Part shown: positions 35,287-44,934 of the stretch, one piece after another
Position numbering within the stretch: the first letter of the stretch is position 1
Layout: each line of letters opens with the position of its first letter
DNA from: Bacteroides sp. 43_108
GTDB taxonomy: Bacteria; Bacteroidota; Bacteroidia; Bacteroidales; Bacteroidaceae
Direction of reading: 5' to 3'
DNA: 64,000 bases
NCBI GenBank assembly: GCA_001915545.1
Contig: MNQS01000136.1
Coordinates: 1 to 64,000 of the forward strand
Translations under genes and position numbers: made by a program
Notes under the pieces: generated by a model
Seen by the model: the letters and a program-made list of their open reading frames with translations, nothing else
Told to the model about the DNA's origin: nothing
Database searches by the model: none

Positions 35287-36447
35287 TTACAGCAGTTTAC
35301 GAGCTCCATCGCTGATGACAACATCGATAACGATAGGCTCTTTTCCGTACTTTTCTTTGTACTTAGTCTTCGCAGTCTTAATGAAGTTGTCATAGAGTTC
35401 GTCTTCAACGAGGTTGATTGTACATCCTCCGAAGCCACCACCCATGATACGTGAACCAGTTACGTGGCACTCGCGTGCGATGTCGTTGAGGAAGTCGAGC
35501 TCTTCGCAGCTTACTTCATATTCCTTGCTGAGACCGTTGTGTGTTTCGTACATCTTCTGACCTACTGTTTCGTAGTCTCCCTTTTCGAGAGCGTCGCACA
35601 CAGCCATTACTCTGTCCTTTTCACCGAGAACGTATGTAGCGCGCAATGCATCTTCTTCACTTACTTCGCCTCTTACTTCATCGAGCATTTCCCATGTGCA
35701 GTCACGCAGTGTTTCAACTCCTGGATGCTTCTTTGCAATAGCCTGTGCAACATTCTCGCAGCTTCTACGTCTGTCGTTGTAAGCTGAAGAAGCAAGGTTG
35801 TGTTTTACACATGAGTTGAGAAGTACGAGCTTGTATCCTTTTGGATTCCAAGGGAAGTATTCGAATTCTCCGCTGCGGCAGTCAAGACGCATGAGGCTTC
35901 CAGCCTTACCGTGAACAGATGCAAACTGGTCCATGATACCGCAGTTGCAACCTACATAGTTGTGCTCTGTTGCCTGACCAACCTTTGCAAGTGTCATCTT
36001 GTCAATCTTGTTGCCTCCGAACAAGTCGTTGATAGCGTATGCGAAGCAACTTTCGAGGGCTGCAGAAGAAGACATACCTGCACCGAGAGGTACATCGCCT
36101 GCAAATGCGCAGTTGAAACCTTCTACTGGAACACCAAGTTTCATCATTTCGCGTGCTACACCGAATACGTAACGGAAGTGGCTTGCGCGTGGTCCGTCTT
36201 CATCGTCAATGCTGAATTCATCGTAGTCCTTCAGGTCTATAGAATATGCGCGTATTTTGCGTGTTCCGTTAGGCTTGATTTCTGCAATGATACCATACTG
36301 TACTGCACCTGGGAAAACGAAACCTCCATTATAGTCTGTGTGCTCACCAATAAGGTTGATACGGCCTGGAGCAGCGTATACTGATCCCGTAGTTCCATCG
36401 AAATGTTCAATGAAACGACTTCTGACATCATCTATTGTTAATTTCAT
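35287..36447 (-). CDS. galK: Galactokinase
   Basis: 386 residues. GHMP-kinase motifs in order: substrate motif GRINLIGEHTDYNGGFVFP near residue 28, the ATP loop PLGAGMSSSAALE near residue 120, and the third motif GSRIMGGGFGGCTI near residue 340. It phosphorylates galactose to galactose-1-P. Third gene of a three-gene operon with a permease and an epimerase; galT and galE are not in this window. Confidence 0.97.
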   Translation of the reverse strand: MKLTIDDVRSRFIEHFDGTTGSVYAAPGRINLIGEHTDYNGGFVFPGAVQYGIIAEIKPNGTRKIRAYSIDLKDYDEFSIDDEDGPRASHFRYVFGVAREMMKLGVPVEGFNCAFAGDVPLGAGMSSSAALESCFAYAINDLFGGNKIDKMTLAKVGQATEHNYVGCNCGIMDQFASVHGKAGSLMRLDCRSGEFEYFPWNPKGYKLVLLNSCVKHNLASSAYNDRRRSCENVAQAIAKKHPGVETLRDCTWEMLDEVRGEVSEEDALRATYVLGEKDRVMAVCDALEKGDYETVGQKMYETHNGLSKEYEVSCEELDFLNDIARECHVTGSRIMGGGFGGCTINLVEDELYDNFIKTAKTKYKEKYGKEPIVIDVVISDGARKLL

Positions 36448-36486
36448 AATCTGATAAATTTTATAAGGTTAATAACTTATATGTTT

Positions 36487-37722
36487 TTATTTTATTCCAA
36501 CTTTTGATCCCTTCCAGCAGAACCACATAACGTAGATGTAGTATATGAACATCATACCGATTGCTGCGCCGACTCCGTATGCTGGATTGTCAACAACGAG
36601 ACCCATCATAGGAGTAAGAGTTGCTGCACCGATAACACCCATGTTGATGATACCACTTGCTGCCTTTGTGTGAGGACCGAGCTTCTGAAGACCAAGATTG
36701 AAAATCAATGGCCACATTACTGAGTGGAACAGACCGGCAGCGAGCATAGCGTATACTCCAGCCATTCCTGTGAGTACGAATGAAAGACCTACGCAGATTG
36801 CACCGCAGATAAGGCATACTGAAAGAAGTGTGCGTGGCTTGAATTTGCTGAGAACGCCTGCACCGATGAAACGTCCGACCATCATGCCTCCCCAATAGTA
36901 TGGAAGGAACTGTGTTGCATTTCCTGGAAGGTCTGGGTTTGCCTTGAAATATGCTGGAAGCATAGAAGGTATACCGATTTCAAGTCCCATGTACATGAAG
37001 ATTGCCAATGCTCCGAACCAAACGTGAGGGTATTTGAACACGCTGCTCTTGTACTGTACCTTTTCACCGCTGCTTGCTTCAGCCTGCTCACCTTCGTTGA
37101 TGTTAGGTAGCTTAAGGAAGCAAAGGATGATACAGAGGAGGAATGTGAAGAGACCAAGACCGAGGAAAGGACCTGTTACATCACTTCCGCTGAGCATATC
37201 TTCTGATTTGCCTCCGATGATGAAGTATGTGATGAAGATTGGTGCAACTGTTGTAGCAACAGAGTTGAGTGCCTGGCTCAATGTCATACGGAATGCGCCT
37301 TTTTCAGGTGCTCCAAGTACCATGACATAAGGATTTGCTACAAGCTGAAGCATTACGATACCAAGTGCAACAAAGCACATGCTTGCAAGGAAGATGTTGT
37401 AGATTGTTGCCTGAGATGCATCGAGGTTTGATGAAATTCCAAAGTAGTTGATGACAAATCCAAGTCCAACAACAGCAAGTCCAAGTACGAGGGTCATCTT
37501 GTACCCGATCTTGTTCATCATCAGACCGAATGGAATTGAAAGTACATAAGCTCCGTAGAAAGCCGTGTTTACCAACTGTCCCTGTGCATCTGTCAAGTCG
37601 AATGTCTTCTTGCAGAATTCAATCATAGAGTTGTTCATTGTTGTTACGAATCCGATAAGGAAGCATACAATGATGACAACTGTTAGTGCGAACGTGTAGT
37701 TCGGTGTTTGTTTTTGACTCAT
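36487..37722 (-). CDS. gluP: MFS sugar permease (FucP/GluP type), presumed galactose/glucose transporter
   Basis: 411 residues, about twelve membrane helices, of the fucose/glucose-galactose:H+ symporter family: starts TFALTVVIIVCFLIGFVTTMNNS and has NPYVMVLG near residue 130. Located between an epimerase and galactokinase, so galactose (and possibly glucose) uptake is the likely role. Confidence 0.92.
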   Translation of the reverse strand: MSQKQTPNYTFALTVVIIVCFLIGFVTTMNNSMIEFCKKTFDLTDAQGQLVNTAFYGAYVLSIPFGLMMNKIGYKMTLVLGLAVVGLGFVINYFGISSNLDASQATIYNIFLASMCFVALGIVMLQLVANPYVMVLGAPEKGAFRMTLSQALNSVATTVAPIFITYFIIGGKSEDMLSGSDVTGPFLGLGLFTFLLCIILCFLKLPNINEGEQAEASSGEKVQYKSSVFKYPHVWFGALAIFMYMGLEIGIPSMLPAYFKANPDLPGNATQFLPYYWGGMMVGRFIGAGVLSKFKPRTLLSVCLICGAICVGLSFVLTGMAGVYAMLAAGLFHSVMWPLIFNLGLQKLGPHTKAASGIINMGVIGAATLTPMMGLVVDNPAYGVGAAIGMMFIYYIYVMWFCWKGSKVGIK

Positions 37723-37746
37723 TTTTAATTTATTTTTTAGGTTTTG

Positions 37747-38835
37747 TTATTTTTCCACACCAAATTTATAGATTGTCCTTTGTGTGTATGTTTCTCCTGG
37801 ATTAAGAACTACAGATGGGAAGTGCTGGCGATTTGGAGAGTCTGGGAAGTGCTGAGCTTCGAAACATATAGCACTTCTTCTAGGGAATGTTGCTCCAAAC
37901 TGACCAGGGTAGCCTGTTGCCCAGTTGTCTGTATATACCTGAACTCCTGGTTCTGTTGTATATACTTCCATGTTTCTTCCTGATTTAGGTTCTATGATTT
38001 TTGCGGCAAAACTTAATTCACCCACTTCTTTCTTGTTCAATACGAAACAATGGTCGTAGCCTGCGCCATTTTTAATCTGTACATCATCGGCGTCAATGTC
38101 TTTTCCTACTGGTTTTGCCTGTGTGAAATCGAATGGTGTTCCTTTTACAGAATCGATTGTGCCCAATGGAATAGATGTATCATCGATTGGAATGTAGAAG
38201 TCTGCATTTATCTGACAGATCAAATCGTCAATTGTAGGAGTTGGGTCTGCAATTCCTGCCAAAGAGAAGAATCCATGATTTGTCAGGTTGACAATTGTCT
38301 TCTTGTCTGTTTTTCCTATATAGTCTATTATAAGTTCATTTTCATCTGAGAAGGTGTAATTGACAGTAATGTCAAGATTTCCAGGGAAACCTTCTTCCAT
38401 GTCGGCAGAAAGATAGTGGAGCTTAAGAGTTTGTTCATTTACCATTTCTGCATCCCATACTCTTGCGTGGAAACCTGTAGGTCCACCGTGCAATGCGTTT
38501 GGTCCGTTGTTGATTGCAAGGTTATATTCTTTGCCGTCGAGGGTGAATTTACCTTTGCAGATTCTGTTTCCGTATCTTCCTATGAGAGTACTGAGAAATG
38601 GTTCTGGACTATTGATTACATCATCGATATTGTCGTGGCCTTGTATTACGTTGGCGTAGTTGCCGTCCCTGTCAGGAACCATGATGGCAACTATAGCACC
38701 TCCATAGTTGGTAATATCGACTTCACATCCTTTTTTATTCTTCAAAACATAAAGATTTGTCTTCTTTCCGTTTATGTCTTTCTGGAAGTTTTCAGATTTA
38801 AGGCCAGAAAGATTTTTATTGAGGTTTGTCTCCAT
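37747..38835 (-). CDS. galM: Aldose 1-epimerase, cytoplasmic form
   Basis: 362 residues from the ATG at 38835 (a longer frame starts at 38868 but adds no conserved residues). It lacks the lipoprotein signal of the copy at 33815, so it is cytoplasmic. Catalytic His is in NLTNHGFFSLAG and the Glu in CFEAQHFPDSPN. First gene of the galactose operon, 24 bp ahead of the permease; it supplies alpha-galactose to GalK. Confidence 0.94.
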   Translation of the reverse strand: METNLNKNLSGLKSENFQKDINGKKTNLYVLKNKKGCEVDITNYGGAIVAIMVPDRDGNYANVIQGHDNIDDVINSPEPFLSTLIGRYGNRICKGKFTLDGKEYNLAINNGPNALHGGPTGFHARVWDAEMVNEQTLKLHYLSADMEEGFPGNLDITVNYTFSDENELIIDYIGKTDKKTIVNLTNHGFFSLAGIADPTPTIDDLICQINADFYIPIDDTSIPLGTIDSVKGTPFDFTQAKPVGKDIDADDVQIKNGAGYDHCFVLNKKEVGELSFAAKIIEPKSGRNMEVYTTEPGVQVYTDNWATGYPGQFGATFPRRSAICFEAQHFPDSPNRQHFPSVVLNPGETYTQRTIYKFGVEK

Positions 38836-38930
38836 AGTTTTATTATGTATGATTTGTTGATTTAACAATTTAGTAATGCAAATAAAGTCAAAATTTTTTC
38901 TTTACCGAATAAAAAGGCGAGAAAATTGTG

Positions 38931-40247
38931 CTATAATTTATTAATTTGTTTCATATCGTCAAGATATGTTAGTAAATCGGCAACAATGAAGCTGCTTCCT
39001 CCTATGAAAATGAAATCTTCCGCTTCAGAATCGCGCGTTGCATCGGTGTAGGCTTCTTTTACGTTAGCGTAAGTTTTTCCATTTAAACCGAATGCTTTTG
39101 CTTTTTCTGTCAATGCTTGTTCGTCGAGTGCTCTTTTTACGCTTGCTTTGCAGAAGTAATAAATTGCATCTTTTGGTAACATCGACAAGACTCCATTTAT
39201 ATCTTTATCGTTTACCATACCGAATATGATACGAGTGCACTTATGGGTGCGCATTTTTGATTCTATCTGCTTAGCAAGATACTCGAATCCACCAATATTG
39301 TGGCCAGTGTCACAAATTGTAAGAGGTTTGTTATTAATGATTTGCCATCGTCCTCTTAAACCTGTACTTTCGCATACATGGCAGAAGCCATTCTTTATAT
39401 TTTCAGTTGTAATATTTAGCCCTTTGTGTACAAGTATGCTTATGGCATTAAGTATCGTATTTGTATTTTTTTCTTGATATATGCCTCCAAGTTCACCGTG
39501 AATATTGCCGTAACTTTTGGTTTTATAGTCAATTCCAGATATGTCGTTGAGTTCTGAGAAGATAACTTCTTTGTTGTCTTCTGCAAATGTTATAGGAGCA
39601 TTTTTGATAGATGCAGTTTCTTCAAATACTTTTCGTGTTTCTGTTGTCGTTTCACCTATAACAACAGGCACATTGTTTTTTATAATACCAGCTTTTTCAG
39701 TTGCAATTTTTTCTAATGTATTTCCTAGAAATTGTGTGTGGTCAAAGCTGATATTTGTGATTATACTTATTTCAGGATTTATGATATTAGTGCAGTCCAG
39801 TCTGCCACCTAAACCAACTTCTATAACAGCTATGTCAACTTTTTCTTCCATGAAGTACTTGAATGCTAGGGCTGTAGTAATTTCAAAGAATGATGGATGT
39901 ATTTCTTCAAACAAGTTTTTGTTTTCTTCTACAAAATTTATTACAGCCTGTTCTGTGATCATTTTTCCGTTGACCCTTATTCTTTCTCTGAAATCTACCA
40001 GATGTGGAGATGTGTAGAGGCCGACTTTATATCCTGCGTCCTGCAGTATTGACGCCAAGGTGTGCGAACAGGAACCTTTACCGTTTGTTCCTGCGACATG
40101 TATAGTTTTGTAATGCTTATGAGGACTTTGAAAATGAGCGTCGAGAGTTAATGTGTTCTGAAGGCCTTCCTTGTATGCATCTTTTCCTACATTTTGAAAT
40201 AGAGGAGTGGAGTTGAACAAGTAATCTGTTGTTTCTTTGTATGTCAT
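38931..40247 (-). CDS. folC: Folylpolyglutamate / dihydrofolate synthase
   Basis: 438 residues. Mur-ligase-like ATP-dependent amino-acid ligase: P-loop HVAGTNGKGSCSHTLAS (about residues 49-65), the VDIAVIEVGLGGRLD motif (about residue 138) and ISFDHTQFLG. It adds glutamate to dihydropteroate or folate. No operon partner is obvious; the gap to the galactose operon is about 95 bp. Confidence 0.95.
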   Translation of the reverse strand: MTYKETTDYLFNSTPLFQNVGKDAYKEGLQNTLTLDAHFQSPHKHYKTIHVAGTNGKGSCSHTLASILQDAGYKVGLYTSPHLVDFRERIRVNGKMITEQAVINFVEENKNLFEEIHPSFFEITTALAFKYFMEEKVDIAVIEVGLGGRLDCTNIINPEISIITNISFDHTQFLGNTLEKIATEKAGIIKNNVPVVIGETTTETRKVFEETASIKNAPITFAEDNKEVIFSELNDISGIDYKTKSYGNIHGELGGIYQEKNTNTILNAISILVHKGLNITTENIKNGFCHVCESTGLRGRWQIINNKPLTICDTGHNIGGFEYLAKQIESKMRTHKCTRIIFGMVNDKDINGVLSMLPKDAIYYFCKASVKRALDEQALTEKAKAFGLNGKTYANVKEAYTDATRDSEAEDFIFIGGSSFIVADLLTYLDDMKQINKL

Positions 40248-40270
40248 GGATTATGTTTTAAGTTGGTATT

Positions 40271-40314
40271 AAAAAATTACATGGAAATCCTGTTTTATAC
40301 GGGATTTCCATGTA
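40271..40314 (-). terminator. Terminator after dnaJ
   Basis: Stem ACATGGAAATCC with GGATTTCCATGT and a minus-strand T-run (complement of AAAAAA at 40271-40276). About 20 bp after the dnaJ stop. Confidence 0.85.
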
Positions 40315-40333
40315 CATTATCTTTAGTATGTGG

Positions 40334-41491
40334 TTATTCGAAATATGCTCTGAATTTCTTGAAGATTTTAGAAGCGATGTTGTCTGATGGAGCAAAATTG
40401 TCGCTGTTTCCCATTTTCTTCATTGCTTCTTTTTCTTCTTTGCTGAGCGTTTCTGGTATGTATACGCTGATGTTGATGACTTCGTCACCTTTCTGTCCTC
40501 TGCTGTAGCCTTGAACTTCTGGTATACCTTTGCCCTTTAATCTCAATACTGTACCCGGTTGTGTTCCAGGTTCAATGTTGATTTTGGCTTTACCGTCTAC
40601 AGTTGGAACTTCAACAGAGCCACCCAATGTTGCCATTGGAACGGACAACAGAAGGTTGTATATTAAGTCATTTCCGTCTCTGATAAGTTTGTCGTCTGGC
40701 TTTTCTTTGATTACAATCTGAAGGTCGCCATTGATGCCGTTGTGTCTGCCTGCACCGCCTTTGCCTTCAAGTGTAAGAATCATGCCTTCAGCAACACCTG
40801 CAGGGATATTGACTTCGACAATACTTTCACCTGGAACGATGCCTTCACCTCCGCATTCGTGGCATTTATTCTTTATTACTTTACCTTCACCGTGGCATTC
40901 AGGACATGTTGTCTGACTCTGCATCATGCCGAAGATGCTTTGCTGAGTCTTAATTATATATCCGGAGCCGTGGCATGTAGGACATGTTGCTGTTGTTCCA
41001 TCTTCTGAACCGCTTCCATGACAGTGTGTACATGTCACGTCTTTCTTGATTTTGAACTTCTTTGTTGTTCCGTTTACAATTTCATTCAGATCAAGTTCTA
41101 CCTTGAGTCTTTGGTCGCGTCCTCTGTATTTTGGTGTACCGCGTCTTTCGCTTCTTCCGCCAAAACCGCCGAATCCACCACTGAATCCGCCTCCGAAGAT
41201 GTCGCCGAACATAGAGAATATATCTTCCATATTCATGCTCTGGCCTCCTCCAAAGCCACCTGCACCATTTACTCCTTCAGGACCGAACTGATCATATCTT
41301 TGGCGTTTCTGCGGATCTCTGAGTACGTCATAGGCTTCAGCCGCTTCTTTGAACTTTTCCTCAGCATTTTTATCACCTGGATTTCTATCCGGGTGATACT
41401 TAATGGCCATTTTTTTATAGGCCTTTTTTATTTCGTCTTCACTTGCCGACTTATCGACACCAAGCACTTCGTAGTAATCTCGTTTTGCCAT
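40334..41491 (-). CDS. dnaJ: Chaperone protein DnaJ
   Basis: 385 residues. J domain with the HPD triad (YHPDRNPGD near residue 33), a Gly/Phe-rich region (about 75-120), four zinc-finger repeats [24 protein letters not shown] and CHECGGEG, and two C-terminal substrate-binding domains. Co-chaperone of DnaK. It follows grpE by 20 bp; dnaK is not in the window. Confidence 0.98.
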   Translation of the reverse strand: MAKRDYYEVLGVDKSASEDEIKKAYKKMAIKYHPDRNPGDKNAEEKFKEAAEAYDVLRDPQKRQRYDQFGPEGVNGAGGFGGGQSMNMEDIFSMFGDIFGGGFSGGFGGFGGRSERRGTPKYRGRDQRLKVELDLNEIVNGTTKKFKIKKDVTCTHCHGSGSEDGTTATCPTCHGSGYIIKTQQSIFGMMQSQTTCPECHGEGKVIKNKCHECGGEGIVPGESIVEVNIPAGVAEGMILTLEGKGGAGRHNGINGDLQIVIKEKPDDKLIRDGNDLIYNLLLSVPMATLGGSVEVPTVDGKAKINIEPGTQPGTVLRLKGKGIPEVQGYSRGQKGDEVINISVYIPETLSKEEKEAMKKMGNSDNFAPSDNIASKIFKKFRAYFE

Positions 41492-41511
41492 TTTTCAGTT
41501 TATAGAAGATA

Positions 41512-42090
41512 TTATTGAGCTACAGCTACTTTTGCATGTCGTATTACTTTATCGTTGAGCATGTAACCAGGTGTTACACAGTCTATTATTTTGCCTTTCA
41601 TTTCTTCAGGCTGACCAGGTACCATAGCAATTGCTTCGTGGAAATCTGTGTCAAAATCTTTGCCTTCAGTTTCTATGCGCGATAAACCTTCTTGTTTGAG
41701 AAGTTTCATGAATTTGTCGATAATGAGCTGTACACCTTCTTTTACGGAAGCCACATCTTCTGTTTTTTCCATATTTTGAATAGCACGTTCCATGTCGTCC
41801 AGTATTGGGAGTAGAGTAGTGATAACTTTTTCTCCTGAATACTTTATCATGTCGGCTTTTTCTTTCATTACACGTTTGCGGTAATTGTCGAATTCGGCAA
41901 TCTGTCTGAGGTATTTATCATTGAGCTCTTCAATCTTCTTCTGAGCTTTTTCCAATTCAGATTCTTCAGATTCTTCGTTTTCGTTGTTCTCTGGATTTGC
42001 AGCGTTGGCGTTCTCCTGAGCCTCGATATTTTCTGCCGATTTCTTTTCAGTCATTTCATCTTTTTCGATGTTTTTCTCTTCCTTGTTCAT
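41512..42090 (-). CDS. grpE: Nucleotide exchange factor GrpE
   Basis: 192 residues. The N-terminal ~60 are low-complexity, Glu/Asn-rich and disordered. Then comes the long coiled coil (EKAQKKIEELNDKYLRQIAEFDNYRKRV) and the beta-domain ending HEAIAMVPGQPEEMKGKIIDCVTPGYMLNDKVIRHAKV, the GrpE signature. Exchanges ADP on DnaK. First gene of the grpE-dnaJ pair. Confidence 0.97.
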   Translation of the reverse strand: MNKEEKNIEKDEMTEKKSAENIEAQENANAANPENNENEESEESELEKAQKKIEELNDKYLRQIAEFDNYRKRVMKEKADMIKYSGEKVITTLLPILDDMERAIQNMEKTEDVASVKEGVQLIIDKFMKLLKQEGLSRIETEGKDFDTDFHEAIAMVPGQPEEMKGKIIDCVTPGYMLNDKVIRHAKVAVAQ

Positions 42091-42220
42091 ATTGATGTTT
42101 TTTTGTTTCTATTTTATGTATACAATTTACACAGCAAATTATGTGCCACATGAGTATATTATAGTGATTTCATGCCATAATGTCAAAATCTGTGTGTATA
42201 ATGGCATGATTTCAAAGCAT

Positions 42221-42257
42221 AAAAAAGCTGTTGCCGACAGTATTTATCGGCAACAGC
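42221..42257 (-). terminator. Terminator after lysA
   Basis: Perfect stem GCTGTTGCCGA (42227-42237) with TCGGCAACAGC (42247-42257), followed by a minus-strand T6 run. About 20 bp after the lysA stop. Confidence 0.9.
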
Positions 42258-42277
42258 CTTGCATATTATGATTTTTA

Positions 42278-43441
42278 TTACAATATTTCGTCGGAAGTGA
42301 AACTTTTAGGTAATGCTCGACAGTTGTATGAAGATGCCATAATTTCTCCGTATGCGCCAGCGCTTCTTATTGCTATCAGATCGCCTCTTTTTGTCTTCTT
42401 CAGTACGATATCTTTTGCAAATACATCACTCGATTCGCATATTGGGCCTACAACATCATATTTTTCAGTTTCTTCTTCATTGCAGCTGATGTTTTCGATC
42501 TCGTGGTGTGCATCGTATAGCGCAGGTCTGATAAGATCTGTCATACCAGCATCGACAATGGCAAATTTCTTTACTGAACCTTGTTTAACGAAGATAACCT
42601 TTGTGATAAGGCTTCCGCACTGTCCTACAACAGCTCTTCCGAGTTCAAAATGAAGCTCTTGACCCTTTCTCAGCTTAAGATTCTTGTTGTATGTTGAAAA
42701 GTACTTCTGAAAATCAGGTATCGGATTCTCATCAGGTGCGTAATAGTCAATACCTAGGCCACCACCGACATTTATGATCTCAGGTACTATGTTCTTTTGT
42801 TCCAATTCGTCCTGAATTTCATTGACCTTTGCACAAAGGTTCTCGAAGTCTGACATGTCAAGTATTTGACTTCCAATGTGGAAATGCAGTCCGTAGAAGT
42901 GCACATTTTTCAAGTTTTTTACCATTTCGATTACATGCTCCATATCTTCAAGAGCTATGCCGAATTTATTCTCTGCAAGACCTGTTGTGATATTTGCATG
43001 TGTATGTGCACCTACGTTTGGATTAATTCTAAGGCAGACATTTGCAACTTTATTCTTTCTTTCTGCTATTTCATTTATTACTTCAAGTTCCGGAATACTT
43101 TCTACATTGAAGCATAGAATATCGTTGTCGATTCCTAATTCAATTTCCCAATCGTCTTTTCCTACTCCGGCAAAAACTATATCCTTTCCGCAGAATCCTG
43201 CTTCAAGAACAGCGTTAATTTCACCTCCACTGACACAATCGATTCCTATGCCGGCATTCTTTATTATTTTGAGAACTTTCTGGTTGGCATTCGCTTTTAC
43301 TGCATAGTGCACTTTGAAATTCTCATATTTTTCTGTTTCATTATTTATCACCTTAAGCGTTTCACGCAAAAGATCAGCATCGTAATAATAGAAAGGTGTT
43401 CTTATACCTTTAAATTTTTCTATAGGAAAAGTCTTGTACAT
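42278..43441 (-). CDS. lysA: Diaminopimelate decarboxylase
   Basis: 387 residues, PLP-dependent fold-type III. The PLP lysine is in HYAVKANANQKVL near residue 48. The glycine-rich GGGLGIDY and the HFHIGSQILD segment follow, with the C-terminal active-site CESSDVFAKD. Last step of lysine synthesis. It is about 110 bp downstream of lysC in the same direction, separated by a hairpin. Confidence 0.96.
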   Translation of the reverse strand: MYKTFPIEKFKGIRTPFYYYDADLLRETLKVINNETEKYENFKVHYAVKANANQKVLKIIKNAGIGIDCVSGGEINAVLEAGFCGKDIVFAGVGKDDWEIELGIDNDILCFNVESIPELEVINEIAERKNKVANVCLRINPNVGAHTHANITTGLAENKFGIALEDMEHVIEMVKNLKNVHFYGLHFHIGSQILDMSDFENLCAKVNEIQDELEQKNIVPEIINVGGGLGIDYYAPDENPIPDFQKYFSTYNKNLKLRKGQELHFELGRAVVGQCGSLITKVIFVKQGSVKKFAIVDAGMTDLIRPALYDAHHEIENISCNEEETEKYDVVGPICESSDVFAKDIVLKKTKRGDLIAIRSAGAYGEIMASSYNCRALPKSFTSDEIL

Positions 43442-43493
43442 ATAATTTCTGTATTATGTGTTGTGTCTGTTATTTATCAATCGTAAGCATATC

Positions 43494-43545
43494 AATTTTA
43501 GGGCAGATGATTTCATGCTGTTTTTTGAATCATCTGCCCTAATTA
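43494..43545 (-). terminator. Hairpin between lysC and lysA
   Basis: Stem GGGCAGATGA (43501-43510) with TCATCTGCCC (43530-43539); the minus-strand tail is only moderately T-rich. Probably a terminator or attenuating structure between lysC and lysA. Confidence 0.6.
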
Positions 43546-43553
43546 CAGTTTTA

Positions 43554-44867
43554 TCAGTTAAAGATCTTATCGCTTAAGGCCTGAAGAGCTCTTTGCTTGT
43601 CTTTTGCTGAGATAAGGAATGAAATATTATGATTGCTTCCTCCGTATGAAATCATTCTGATAGGTATTTCTTTCAGTGCTTCAGTTGCAATAGACTCAAA
43701 TCCAACATTCTGCCATTTGAGATCACCAACAACGCATATAATACACATATCTTCATTAACAGTCACTGTGCCAAATCTTTTAAGTTCGTTGACTATCGAT
43801 TTCAGATGTGTTGTATTGTCTATCGATACCGAAACCCCAACCTCTGATGTGCAGACCATGTCGATGCTGGTCTTGTAGGTCTCAAAAATCTCGAATACCT
43901 TTCTGAGGAACCCATAGGCAAGGAGCATTCTGCTTGAAATGATGTTTATTGATGTAATATTGTCCTTTGCAGCAACAGCTTTTATTTTATTGCTTTCTGT
44001 AGCATTGCTTATCACTGTGCCAGGAGCTTCAGGTTCCATCGTATTGAGCAACTTTACAGGTATACCAGCATATTTTGCAGGCTGAATGCATGTCGGATGA
44101 AGAATCTTTGCACCGAAATATGCCAGTTCTGCAGCTTCTTCAAAATGCAGTTGGCTTACTGGTGAGGTGTTTTCTACATATCTAGGATCATTGTTGTGCA
44201 TTCCGTCAATGTCAGTCCAAATCTGGATTTCGCTCGCGTGTACAGCAGCACCGATTAGAGATGCTGTGTAGTCTGAACCGCCTCTCTGCAGATTGTCGAT
44301 TTCTCCGTATGCATTTCTGCAAATGAATCCCTGAGTTATATAAATTTCCTTGTCTGGATTTTCGTCAAGCTGAATCTTTAGTTTCTCGCTGATGTATTCA
44401 AGATCCGGCTCACCGTTTTTGTCAGTCCTCATAAATTCCAACGCCGGGATAAGTGTTGCGCTGTAATTCTGTTCCTGCAAATAATTTGTAACCATGTTTG
44501 TGCTGAGAATCTCACCTTGGGCAACAATGATTTTCTCTTCAAACATTGTGAATATGCCCTTTGTGAATGTTCTCAGATGGTCAAACACAGCTTTGACCGT
44601 GTCGTATGTCTTTTTCTTATATTCCTCTGTAGTATAAAGTTCGTTTATATGGTTGAAGTATTTTTCTTCAAGTCTGTTAATGTTCTCATTAGCACCTTCT
44701 GGGTTTTTCTTGTACAGATAGTCTGCTATTTCGATGAGTGCATTTGTTGTTCCTGACATGGCTGAGAGGACCACAATCTTCTGCTCGCCGTCTGTTATCA
44801 GTTTGACAACATCTTTCATCCTCTCTGTTGTACCGACGGAGGTACCACCAAACTTTAGTACTTTCAT
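43554..44867 (-). CDS. lysC: Aspartate kinase (monofunctional)
   Basis: 437 residues. It starts MKVLKFGGTSVGTTER (kinase motif), has the ATP-site segment RGGSDYTASLIGAA near residue 205, and two C-terminal ACT domains (about 300-437) for feedback control. First step of the aspartate-family pathway. Monofunctional, with no homoserine dehydrogenase fused. Confidence 0.96.
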   Translation of the reverse strand: MKVLKFGGTSVGTTERMKDVVKLITDGEQKIVVLSAMSGTTNALIEIADYLYKKNPEGANENINRLEEKYFNHINELYTTEEYKKKTYDTVKAVFDHLRTFTKGIFTMFEEKIIVAQGEILSTNMVTNYLQEQNYSATLIPALEFMRTDKNGEPDLEYISEKLKIQLDENPDKEIYITQGFICRNAYGEIDNLQRGGSDYTASLIGAAVHASEIQIWTDIDGMHNNDPRYVENTSPVSQLHFEEAAELAYFGAKILHPTCIQPAKYAGIPVKLLNTMEPEAPGTVISNATESNKIKAVAAKDNITSINIISSRMLLAYGFLRKVFEIFETYKTSIDMVCTSEVGVSVSIDNTTHLKSIVNELKRFGTVTVNEDMCIICVVGDLKWQNVGFESIATEALKEIPIRMISYGGSNHNISFLISAKDKQRALQALSDKIFN

Positions 44868-44934
44868 ATTTATGGAATTTTTTTGTATTGACTTAATTTA
44901 TATGATATTGATAAGTTAGAATTGCTGTTGAACG

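Noticed and set aside
40271..40314. Terminator between dnaJ and folC read as belonging to folC
   Set aside because: The T-run lies on the minus strand downstream of dnaJ and upstream of folC, so it ends the grpE-dnaJ transcript.
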